Positions 58,025 to 64,000 of a stretch of 64,000 nucleotides of DNA are shown here, piece after piece. The position numbers and the translations under genes were made by a program. The stretch is from contig JAJDYY010000006.1 of the NCBI GenBank assembly GCA_022824965.1, forward strand, positions 62,001 through 126,000, read 5' to 3'. Each line of letters begins with the position of its first letter. The first letter of the stretch is position 1. The notes under the pieces were generated by a model. It searched no databases, had not been told where the DNA came from, and saw only the letters and a program-made list of their open reading frames with translations. The DNA comes from Gammaproteobacteria bacterium. Lineage in GTDB: Bacteria; Pseudomonadota; Gammaproteobacteria; UBA4575.

Positions 58025-58465
58025 TCAGTGCTCCGTTTCGCTCTCCCCGGTAATACAATCCGGGTTATCCAGCAGTTCCTTCAGGTACGCGGCATTCTTT
58101 TCGCGCTCCCCTGTCGTCAGCCAGTTGCGCAGTGCACTGGCGCCCTCAATCATGAACTGCGTCTCCCTCACACCATCCGCATGGTCCTCGGTCACCGGCA
58201 GTTTGTCAATTACCGCCTGATCGACGCTCATGTGCTCGCCCAGGATATTGGTGACCAGCACCGCCTTGGAGTCCTTGCCAAGGCCATCGTATTCGGCCAA
58301 GTATAAAACGGCGCCGTACATGTAGTAAATTGCATAGCGGCGCTTGATCGAGGCTTCCTCGAGATCCTCGGGACCCAGCCGGGCCAGCGTGTCCGTGACG
58401 AAAGGTGTGATCGCACCGGTTACGCCCTTGATCTGCCGGTCCTTGTTTTTGGATATTCCCCACAT
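58025..58465 (-). CDS. Hypothetical protein, 146 residues, in the AlkB/GST cluster
   Basis: Not recognised. Reads MWGISKNKDRQIKGVTGAIT and continues with a helix-rich core containing RRYAIYYMYGAVLYLAEYDG, LVTNILGEHMSVDQAV and RNWLTTGEREKNAAYLKELL. No signal peptide; only the tyrosine-rich helix is moderately hydrophobic. It follows the first GST paralogue by 33 bp, so it belongs to the same transcript. All-helical character and the GEHM block do not place it in a family I can name. Confidence 0.7.
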   Translation of the reverse strand: MWGISKNKDRQIKGVTGAITPFVTDTLARLGPEDLEEASIKRRYAIYYMYGAVLYLAEYDGLGKDSKAVLVTNILGEHMSVDQAVIDKLPVTEDHADGVRETQFMIEGASALRNWLTTGEREKNAAYLKELLDNPDCITGESETEH

Positions 58466-58498
58466 GGTCAGTCATTCTTGCCCACCGGGGCATGATTA

Positions 58499-59281
58499 TC
58501 AATAGTCTGACACTTCTACCGAGCGCAGTTGCTTGTTTTTTATGTCTTCAAGCTTAGGAAGCAGGTCATAGGCCACGATGTCCTGTCCACAATAGCTTTT
58601 GTGTGCCCGAATGCGGTCAAACCAGGCCTTGATGTTGGCACGAGAATCAACCAGGTCCCCTTCTCCTGCCTCACACAGGAGGTGAATGTAGGCCGTCCAG
58701 TGGATGTCCGCAAATGAATAGTCGCCAATGATAAAATTCTTGCCCGCGAGCTGCCCGTCCAGGGCATCCAGTACGCCAGCCAGCGCCTTTCGGGCCTCGT
58801 CCACGGCCGCATCATCGGAGTCCCCGCCCTGCATCGGCGCTAAAATACGCTGGTGCACGATCGCCTCCACATGCGGTTTGGCCTCGCTGCAGGCGAGATC
58901 GCCCCAGTAGTTCTGGGTAGCCAGCAGGCCGGCATTCTTGGGCGGCAGGCGCTTGCCCAGCCCGCGGGCTTCGATATAGCTCATGATGCCCGTCTCTCCG
59001 GTGAGGATGTAATCGGCTTCCTTGAGCGCAGGCACGGCACCGAAGGGCGAGACCTCAAGGTAGTCGCCCGCCTCGTGGGCGCCTGACGTGATGTCGAGAA
59101 TTCCGCAGTCGGTTTCCATGCCTACTTCCACTGCCGTGATCAGGCATTTCAGCGTTCCCGCATCCCCAGGGAATCCCAGCAGCTGCAGCACGTACTGGGT
59201 CTTTTTCATGTCGCCGCTGGCCCCGTACTGGCTGCTCGCCGTCGGGTCGGCAGCCCTGCCGAATTCAAACAAGTTACTCAT
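58499..59281 (-). CDS. GST-fold paralogue 1 of the AlkB cluster
   Basis: The 260-residue protein has an extra 28-residue N-terminal extension, then a thioredoxin-like GST domain with QLLGFPGDAGTLKCLITAVE, the cis-Pro block GAVPALKEADY and TGETGIMSYIEARG, and a helical C-domain with the N-capping segment IGDYSFADIHWTAYIHLL. The usual Tyr/Ser/Cys nucleophile site is FPGDAG here, so catalysis is doubtful. The tail YDLLPKLEDIKNKQLRSVEV recurs in the other two paralogues. It lies 53 bp after paralogue 2. Confidence 0.82.
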   Translation of the reverse strand: MSNLFEFGRAADPTASSQYGASGDMKKTQYVLQLLGFPGDAGTLKCLITAVEVGMETDCGILDITSGAHEAGDYLEVSPFGAVPALKEADYILTGETGIMSYIEARGLGKRLPPKNAGLLATQNYWGDLACSEAKPHVEAIVHQRILAPMQGGDSDDAAVDEARKALAGVLDALDGQLAGKNFIIGDYSFADIHWTAYIHLLCEAGEGDLVDSRANIKAWFDRIRAHKSYCGQDIVAYDLLPKLEDIKNKQLRSVEVSDY

Positions 59282-59334
59282 ATCTGGTTGCGGCTCCTTG
59301 GATTTGTTCTGAGCAACGTGCTCATGCCTGGCCT

Positions 59335-60000
59335 TCAGGCTGCATTTGTGAATGCCTTGCTCTGAATGTCTGCCGCCGAGGGCAAAGCCGCATAGGCAAT
59401 GCCGTGATTGCCTTTGCGGACCTTCATACGCTCGAACCAGGCTTTCAGGTTGGACAACCCGTCAATCAGGCCACCTTGCCCCGCCGCATCGCACAGGTGC
59501 AGGTAGGCGATCCAGTGGACATCGGCAAAGGAAAATGCACCGACAATGTACTCCTTACCTTGCAGCTGTGCATCCATGCCAGCAAAGACCTTTCGCAGTC
59601 CGTCTTCGTCCTGTGCAGGCCGGCCATCCACCAGGGCCTCGATTTGTGGCAGCACTTCGCGCGCACCTGTCTCGATCCAGTAATTCTGCGTTCCAAGATG
59701 CTGAGCCTTGCGCGGCGTCAGCGGTAGCCCGCCGCCGCGCACATCCAGGTAGGGAAGCACGGCCGCAATGCCGGAGGTAACAAAATCCCCCTCGACCAGG
59801 CAGGGAAGCTTGCTGAAAGGAGACAAGGACCGGAGGGCCTCGTCCGGGTGCTGCCCGCTGTGGATGTCAATCAGTTCGAGATCCAGTTGGATCCCTTTTT
59901 CGGCAGCCAGATATAGACTCTTGCAGGTATCGGCATGTCCCGGATGGCCGAGCAGGCGAGCCTTCTCGGCGGCTTTCTTTTTTCTTGAAAACAGTCCCAT
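59335..60000 (-). CDS. GST-fold paralogue 2 of the AlkB cluster
   Basis: The 221-residue protein starts MGLFSRKKKAAEKARLLGHP and has GHPGHADTCKSLYLAAEKG at the first-strand active site, cis-Pro block SKLPCLVEGDF and SGIAAVLPYLDVRG, where the conserved acidic GSH gamma-glutamyl contact (normally E-S) is lost. The C-domain shows GAFSFADVHWIAYLHL and the shared tail YAALPSAADIQSKAF. A Cys (in DTCKS) remains near the catalytic position. It follows the 68-residue membrane gene by 177 bp with an 18-bp palindrome between. Confidence 0.82.
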   Translation of the reverse strand: MGLFSRKKKAAEKARLLGHPGHADTCKSLYLAAEKGIQLDLELIDIHSGQHPDEALRSLSPFSKLPCLVEGDFVTSGIAAVLPYLDVRGGGLPLTPRKAQHLGTQNYWIETGAREVLPQIEALVDGRPAQDEDGLRKVFAGMDAQLQGKEYIVGAFSFADVHWIAYLHLCDAAGQGGLIDGLSNLKAWFERMKVRKGNHGIAYAALPSAADIQSKAFTNAA

Positions 60001-60082
60001 CGTTACTAACGCCTCGGCATAGCTAGACTTGAGATTCGGGTACCTTCAGTCAGGCATTTGCATGACAGTCGGTCGGGTCGGA

Positions 60083-60100
60083 AGCAGACAGCTGTCTGCT
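60083..60100. repeat. Perfect 18-bp palindrome between membrane gene and GST paralogue 2
   Basis: AGCAGACAGCTGTCTGCT is a perfect palindrome, flanked by GGGTCGG and CCCGAC stretches that extend the stem. It lies 83 bp upstream of GST paralogue 2. Operator or mRNA hairpin; no T-run. Confidence 0.65.
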
Positions 60101-60177
60101 CCAGGCCCGACTGCCCGACATCTTGTTTTTATATGGACCGCGCTCGTGCGCTGTGGACGGCTTCTTCTAGGAGAATA

Positions 60178-60384
60178 TTACTCCTTGAACCATTTAAACG
60201 GATGCTCGCCCGCAAGCTTGAGGTAGATCCATACATTGATGATCAACGCCACCAACAGGACCACTGCTCCGGCGAGCGCCATCAGGGGATCGGAATGGGC
60301 TGCAGTGAGACCCAGCATACCCATGCCGTAGTAGACGGCCGCGGAAAATATCAGCATCACAATGATTGCTCTGAATGAATACAT
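60178..60384 (-). CDS. 68-residue two-helix membrane protein
   Basis: Starts MYSFRAIIVMLIFSAAVYYG with a first helix at about 5-27 and a second at about 34-56, ending in the charged tail GEHPFKWFKE. A strong AGGAGGTG precedes the ATG. It lies between GST paralogues 3 and 2 of the cluster. I cannot assign a family; it could anchor a soluble partner to the membrane or be a small subunit of the AlkB-type enzyme. Confidence 0.7.
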   Translation of the reverse strand: MYSFRAIIVMLIFSAAVYYGMGMLGLTAAHSDPLMALAGAVVLLVALIINVWIYLKLAGEHPFKWFKE

Positions 60385-60680
60385 TAGTCACACCTCCTGA
60401 CTCAGATTGAATACGAGTATTTTTAATGCAACCGGCACCCTCCAGGGCAATCTGAAAACCCTAGGGTCCGTAAATTCTTTTCTCATGAAGCGCCGATCCA
60501 ACCGACACCCTTCTGCGGGTGGCTCAAAGCATGGATACGGTCTTCACCACCCTGGCTTTTCCCGCCAGGGTCAAACAATGCCTTGCTCGTGTCCCCTCGA
60601 TGGACCCGACCGGACGATGCCGTCCTGCAAGTCCGCGTACGAGGAAACCCGTAATTAACGCTTAGAGAGATCTCGCCCTT
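60385..60680. other. 296-bp gene-free gap with a hairpin (60549-60571)
   Basis: No gene seen. ACCCTGGC and GCCAGGGT face each other around a 7-base loop at 60549-60571, about 110 bp past the GST paralogue 3 stop. Stable but without a T-run. The plus-strand open frame at 60407-60658 is not credible. Confidence 0.5.
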
Positions 60681-61361
60681 CTAGACGTTAATTGTGACAC
60701 CACGCAGGCTGTTGCCGCTGATGTCCTGTTTGGTCGGAAGCACATCATAGCCGCGGATGTTTTCCTTGCTTGTGCTCGGATGCGACTTGATGAGGCCCCA
60801 CCATTTGGCGACAGCCGGTCTGGATTCAACCACATCGCTGCTGTCAGCAAGCATGCAGCCTTGTGCCAGGGCGGCCCAGTGGATGTCCGCGAAGCTGAAG
60901 GCTCCACAGATGAAATCACCGCGCAACGCCGGATTGGTCTTGGATGCCAGATGCGAGTTCAGAAGGTCGAAGCACCCTGAAGCGGCCGCGGCATCACCTG
61001 TTCCGGACATCAATCCTGAAACTGCATCAACAGCGATATCCGTTGCAAGCTGATTCCACATATACATGATTGCACGTACGACACCATTGCGGGGAATCAG
61101 GGATGGACCAAAGCCTTTATCGTTCAGGTAGGACATGATGCCTTCTTGCCCGCAGACCACAAAGTCCACGTCCTTTAGCGCCGGCAACAAGCCATGCGGT
61201 GCAAGTGCCTGAACATCAGCTGAACCCGTTCCATTGGGGTCGACAAAGTGGCCCTCGATATCCACACCTTTCTCGGCTGCGGTGAACATGCACATCGCAC
61301 TGCGCAGGCATGAGGGATTCCCATAAAATTTCATTTTGTCCGCCAAATGATCACCTAACAT
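60681..61361 (-). CDS. GST-fold paralogue 3 of the AlkB cluster
   Basis: The 226-residue protein has GST domain features MKFYGNPSCLRSAMCMFTAA, cis-Pro block GLLPALKDVDF, GQEGIMSYLNDKG (Glu kept, Ser replaced by Gly) and the helical domain with ICGAFSFADIHWAALAQGC. The tail YDVLPTKQDISGNSLRGVTI matches the other two. NPSC puts a Cys near the expected nucleophile, so this copy is the best candidate for a working Cys-type GST. Start at 61361 chosen because GAGGT stands ahead; an ATG nine codons in is possible. It is the first gene after alkB, 511 bp away. Confidence 0.82.
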   Translation of the reverse strand: MLGDHLADKMKFYGNPSCLRSAMCMFTAAEKGVDIEGHFVDPNGTGSADVQALAPHGLLPALKDVDFVVCGQEGIMSYLNDKGFGPSLIPRNGVVRAIMYMWNQLATDIAVDAVSGLMSGTGDAAAASGCFDLLNSHLASKTNPALRGDFICGAFSFADIHWAALAQGCMLADSSDVVESRPAVAKWWGLIKSHPSTSKENIRGYDVLPTKQDISGNSLRGVTINV

Positions 61362-61798
61362 TGTTTATACCTCGTTATGTTTGGAGTTGTTTGTTATGTC
61401 CGGGGTTACCTTAAGTCGGCTACCCAGGGTAGTAAAAACAGTCAGGATAGAATAAGCCGCCCCTGCGGCTACACGCACATAACGTTTATAGCGTCCTCCT
61501 GATATCTGTAAATGCCGGGGTATCTACCCCGAGCCCCTCTCTTCCATTACCCGTCTGTGGGCAAAGGACTGAAGTTCACCGTCTTTTCAGCCTGGCAATG
61601 CGGGCCTCAAGACCGGTACTTACAAATTGTTATTCTTTCCTGCCTGGACTATCCACGGTGCGACTCGCATTCAAGACGTTTTGAGCGACCTGTCGTTTGC
61701 CGACACCATGGTCCAGTTTCTTCTTATCGACCGCAGGTATTGTAGCCGGGATCTTCTCCTTGTTTTATACCCGGCTTACCCCCGTCATTCACCGCTTC
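61362..61798. other. Gene-free gap between the AlkB-type gene and GST paralogue 3
   Basis: No supported gene; plus-strand open frames at 61512-61745 and 61627-61929 lack ribosome-binding sites and family signs. The GST promoter may lie here. The downstream edge of alkB carries the strong hairpin noted separately. Confidence 0.45.
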
Positions 61799-61849
61799 TT
61801 TTTAGCGCATGTGCCCGGGACAAGCCCGGGCACATGACCATGCTAAAAA
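61799..61849 (-). terminator. Strong hairpin downstream of the AlkB-type gene
   Basis: CATGTGCCCGGG and CCCGGGCACATG form a perfect 12-bp stem around ACAAG at 61808-61836. An outer pair, TTTTTAGC / GCTAAAAA, extends it. It begins about 24 bp past the AlkB-type stop. Without a clean T-run it may be a terminator, or a 3' stabiliser that lets alkB mRNA outlive the rest. Confidence 0.6.
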
Positions 61850-61872
61850 TTTGCGTTCTCCGAAATCAGAGC

Positions 61873-63027
61873 TTAAGCGTAACCTACTTGACGGTTGAGG
61901 CGATCAGCAATCGCACGCTCGCCCTCTGAGGCACGCTCTCTGTCCCACTTTGCCAGTTCCTTCTTCATATACATGTGGTAAAGCGGCGGAATGAGCGCGA
62001 TGGCAAACAAGGTGAAGTAACCCCATCCGGTATTAGGAGCACCTACGTCATCCAGCTCCCAGAAGTGGGTTTCACCACGGTCATGGTGATCTGCCTGACG
62101 GCCAATCTCGATGAAGAACCAGCTGGTAAACGCAGTTGCGTTATCCCATGAATGACGATAGTCAATCGGCTGTCCTTTCTCTCGAATCAAGCCGTAATGC
62201 TCCATGTAGTTGAGGGCTTCGAGCTCAAAGTTTGAGATCAGCCATACAACTGACAGGCAGGCAATACCAATCCAGCCGCCGGCAAACCAGAACAGGAACA
62301 GGGTCGGCAGGCTCATGGCATAGCCACGCAGCCAGCGATTTTCCCATGTGAACCAGGATTTGCCCAGACGCTCCAGACGTTGCTTCTCCATTCTGTACAG
62401 GAAGCGGGACTGCCCGATTCCGGCCAATGGATAGTGACGGTAGATGGTTCTTCCACGTGGTGACGTAGCAGGATCATCTTCGTGCGCCAGTTCCAGATGG
62501 TGGTTATAGACATGCGCATAGCTGAAGTGAGCCTTGCCACTCAGCGCCATCATTGAACGGGAAATGACAAAGGCAAATCCCTTCGTATGGCTCAGTTCAT
62601 GTCCATAAATAATACCAATACCGGCAAAGATGCCTGAGGATATCGTGGCACCAACCAGGTCAAGTCCGGAGATTCCGTTCATATAAGGCAGGAATCCAAA
62701 CATGACATGGTCGAATCCGGCACTCAGCGGGACACCATTGACGTACTGGTAGATACGCCATGCGAGCGCCAGTTGCAGGAGTACGAATACTCCCAACATG
62801 ACGTACATCACGCTGTTCTGTAGCCAGGGCACACCCATCGTTTCGCCATTCCGGTCAAAGCCTGCACCGGAACTTTGCCACTTCATGGCTGTGTCGATCA
62901 CGATACCAACGCCCAGCAGCAGCAGTCCGACCCATACGAACATACCGCCCATCAGCACTCCGAACATCGTCACGATGATCAGGAACGGGGCGAACCAGTA
63001 CCTTGCGTTAATCATAAGTTTCATCAT
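61873..63027 (-). CDS. AlkB-type di-iron membrane monooxygenase, variant histidine motif
   Basis: The 384-residue protein has about six membrane helices and the AlkB landmarks at the expected spacing: HELSH at 143-147, AHVYNHH at 171-177 followed by EDDPATS, and NYMEHYGL at 273-280. The third histidine box reads GRQADHH at 309-315 where AlkB has QRHSDHH, so one usual iron ligand is Gln. EH in the second box is AH. Alkane, alkene, ether or another hydrophobic substrate is possible. GGAGGTG stands ahead of the ATG. First gene of the cluster; no rubredoxin gene is near, though AlkB needs an electron donor. Confidence 0.88.
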   Translation of the reverse strand: MMKLMINARYWFAPFLIIVTMFGVLMGGMFVWVGLLLLGVGIVIDTAMKWQSSGAGFDRNGETMGVPWLQNSVMYVMLGVFVLLQLALAWRIYQYVNGVPLSAGFDHVMFGFLPYMNGISGLDLVGATISSGIFAGIGIIYGHELSHTKGFAFVISRSMMALSGKAHFSYAHVYNHHLELAHEDDPATSPRGRTIYRHYPLAGIGQSRFLYRMEKQRLERLGKSWFTWENRWLRGYAMSLPTLFLFWFAGGWIGIACLSVVWLISNFELEALNYMEHYGLIREKGQPIDYRHSWDNATAFTSWFFIEIGRQADHHDRGETHFWELDDVGAPNTGWGYFTLFAIALIPPLYHMYMKKELAKWDRERASEGERAIADRLNRQVGYA

Positions 63028-63482
63028 TGTATATGCACCTCCAGCATTCGCTCGGTTAACTACAAATTTAATTGTTTAGCATATCTTTTTCCGTTGCCTC
63101 CCTCATGGTCTATATACCTCGTATATACCCTACCCATTCAGGGGGCATTAGATACGCTCGATTATACAAGCATGATTCTATAACTGCAAATATCCCCATG
63201 CCTACAGTAACGGCATGAAGCCTGTCAGGATTTAGCTTTTGAATTCAATAATTTACAGGTATACAGGCAGGCACTTCCCTTCCCGTTGGCATCCCGAAAT
63301 CATTTGCTGTTTTTCAAGCGGTGCAATTGCCCGACAAGGGCGGTTTCCCCGGGTAAGGCGACACCTCTCGCTGCCCGGCCACCGATCTCCCGAAACCTGC
63401 CCCCGGCTCTCATGCGCATCGGCTTTTGACCTGCGGACAACTGCCGGCCTCCAGACCGTGTACACGGGAAAGCCGAGCCGGG
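63028..63482. other. 455-bp gene-free gap between alkB-type gene and clpB
   Basis: No gene recognised. The AlkB promoter must lie in the AT-rich first 150 bp; TATATACC occurs twice near 63111-63127 as a short direct repeat around TCG. Several small open frames on both strands lack support. Confidence 0.45.
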
Positions 63483-64000
63483 TCAGGCGGCGATGGAGTC
63501 CGAACTGGAAAAGCTGAACTCGTCACCCTGTACGTCGACCCGGACGGTCTGTCCGGGCTGAACCTCGCCGGCCAGCAAGGCCTGGGCCAGCGGATTTCCC
63601 ACTCGCTCCTGCACGGCCCGTCGCAGGGGCCGGGCTCCGTACACGGGGTCGAATCCGGCTTCTGCAAGCCTGTTCAGGGCAGCCTCGGAGTACTCCAGGG
63701 TAATATCCCGGTCCGCCACCCGCTCTTGCAAATGACCCAGCTGGATCTCCGTGATGGCCCGGATGTGCTCCTTGTTAAGTGAATGGAACACGATGCAGTC
63801 ATCGATGCGGTTGATGAGCTCCGGTCTCAGCCGTGTGCCCACCAGGGCCATGACCGCGGCCTTCATCTCCTCGTAATTGTCCACGTCCTCCCCTTGTGTG
63901 GCAGCAAACCCCTGGATTACATCGCTGCCGAGATTAGACGTCATGATGATCACGGTATTCTTGAAGTCCACCGTACTGCCGTGCCCGTCGGTCAGGCGCC
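63483..64000 (-). CDS. clpB: ClpB disaggregase, C-terminal part (partial)
   Basis: ClpB is the Hsp100 disaggregase that works with DnaK. The visible frame, open to the window edge, begins inside the second AAA+ domain: RLTDGHGSTVDFKNTVIIMT then SNLGSDVIQG, FHSLNKEHIRAITEIQLGHL and GFDPVYGARPLRRAVQERVG with sensor-2 Arg. It ends in a short Ser/Asp-rich tail. About 172 codons are seen; the rest lies beyond base 64000. An internal GTG at 63971 is not the true start. Confidence 0.95.
   Translation of the reverse strand, partial: RLTDGHGSTVDFKNTVIIMTSNLGSDVIQGFAATQGEDVDNYEEMKAAVMALVGTRLRPELINRIDDCIVFHSLNKEHIRAITEIQLGHLQERVADRDITLEYSEAALNRLAEAGFDPVYGARPLRRAVQERVGNPLAQALLAGEVQPGQTVRVDVQGDEFSFSSSDSIAA

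Noticed and set aside
61512..61929. Plus-strand open frames between alkB-type gene and GST paralogue 3
   Set aside because: They overlap each other and the hairpin, and have no coding signs.
61873..63027. Fatty-acid desaturase or xylene monooxygenase instead of AlkB type
   Set aside because: Box spacing and the NYMEHYGL motif fit the AlkB family; desaturases lack that HYG motif. XylM remains a more distant option.

Overview
The window is chromosomal DNA from a gammaproteobacterium. The order of housekeeping genes is the best evidence: nnr-tsaE-amiC ... mutL-miaA-hfq-hflX-hflK-hflC-(DUF2065)-hisZ, rpsP-rimM-trmD-rplS with ffh beside it, xseB-ispA-dxs, bamC-dapA and pcnB-folK-panB-panC all match gammaproteobacterial layouts. 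MutL carries a near-canonical endonuclease motif, so the repair system is probably of the MutH-independent type. I cannot name the genus. I see no tRNA, rRNA or CRISPR array.

Layout. 1-20,610 is core metabolism and information processing: the hfq/mutL super-operon (split by a sohB / RibD-like insertion), a cell-wall amidase, NAD(P)HX repair, queuosine synthesis, pgi, pantothenate and folate genes, and poly(A) polymerase. 20,869-27,364 holds katG, a GST, htpG, an amidotransferase and an alkyl-DNA repair protein. 27,554-35,675 holds the ribosomal-protein / tRNA-methylation operon, ffh, CcsA-like and CorC-like membrane proteins, radA and an fdhD variant. 35,692-39,413 is an accessory island: a 980-residue autotransporter, a fossil of a second autotransporter C-terminus just beyond its stop, and a decayed higBA-like toxin-antitoxin remnant. 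39,414-41,650 is a zinc-uptake operon (zur-znuC-znuB) with a clear Zur box. 41,969-51,689 returns to core genes (xseB-ispA-dxs, bamC-dapA, an AI-2E family permease, a LysR regulator, proS, a lipoprotein).

The last 12 kb are the most unusual. (1) 51,798-54,129 is a compact RiPP-like locus: a twin-arginine-exported peptide made of two 34-residue repeats with cysteines every six residues, then a DUF692/MNIO oxidative enzyme and a DUF2063 (HvfC-type) partner, with palindromes in the leader and a hairpin between precursor and enzyme. (2) 54,255-55,356 is an AT-rich pair: a bacterial TIR-domain protein overlapping a 54-residue GTG-started zinc-ribbon protein. (3) 55,526-63,027 is a co-oriented cluster: a divergent AlkB-type di-iron membrane monooxygenase in which one usual histidine ligand is glutamine, three GST-fold paralogues with eroded active sites, two tiny membrane proteins, an unknown 146-residue protein and a FadL/TodX-type outer-membrane channel. 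The genes are spaced by perfect or near-perfect inverted repeats. I read it as uptake plus oxidation plus glutathione-type handling of a hydrophobic substrate; the substrate is unknown. The window closes in the 3' end of clpB.
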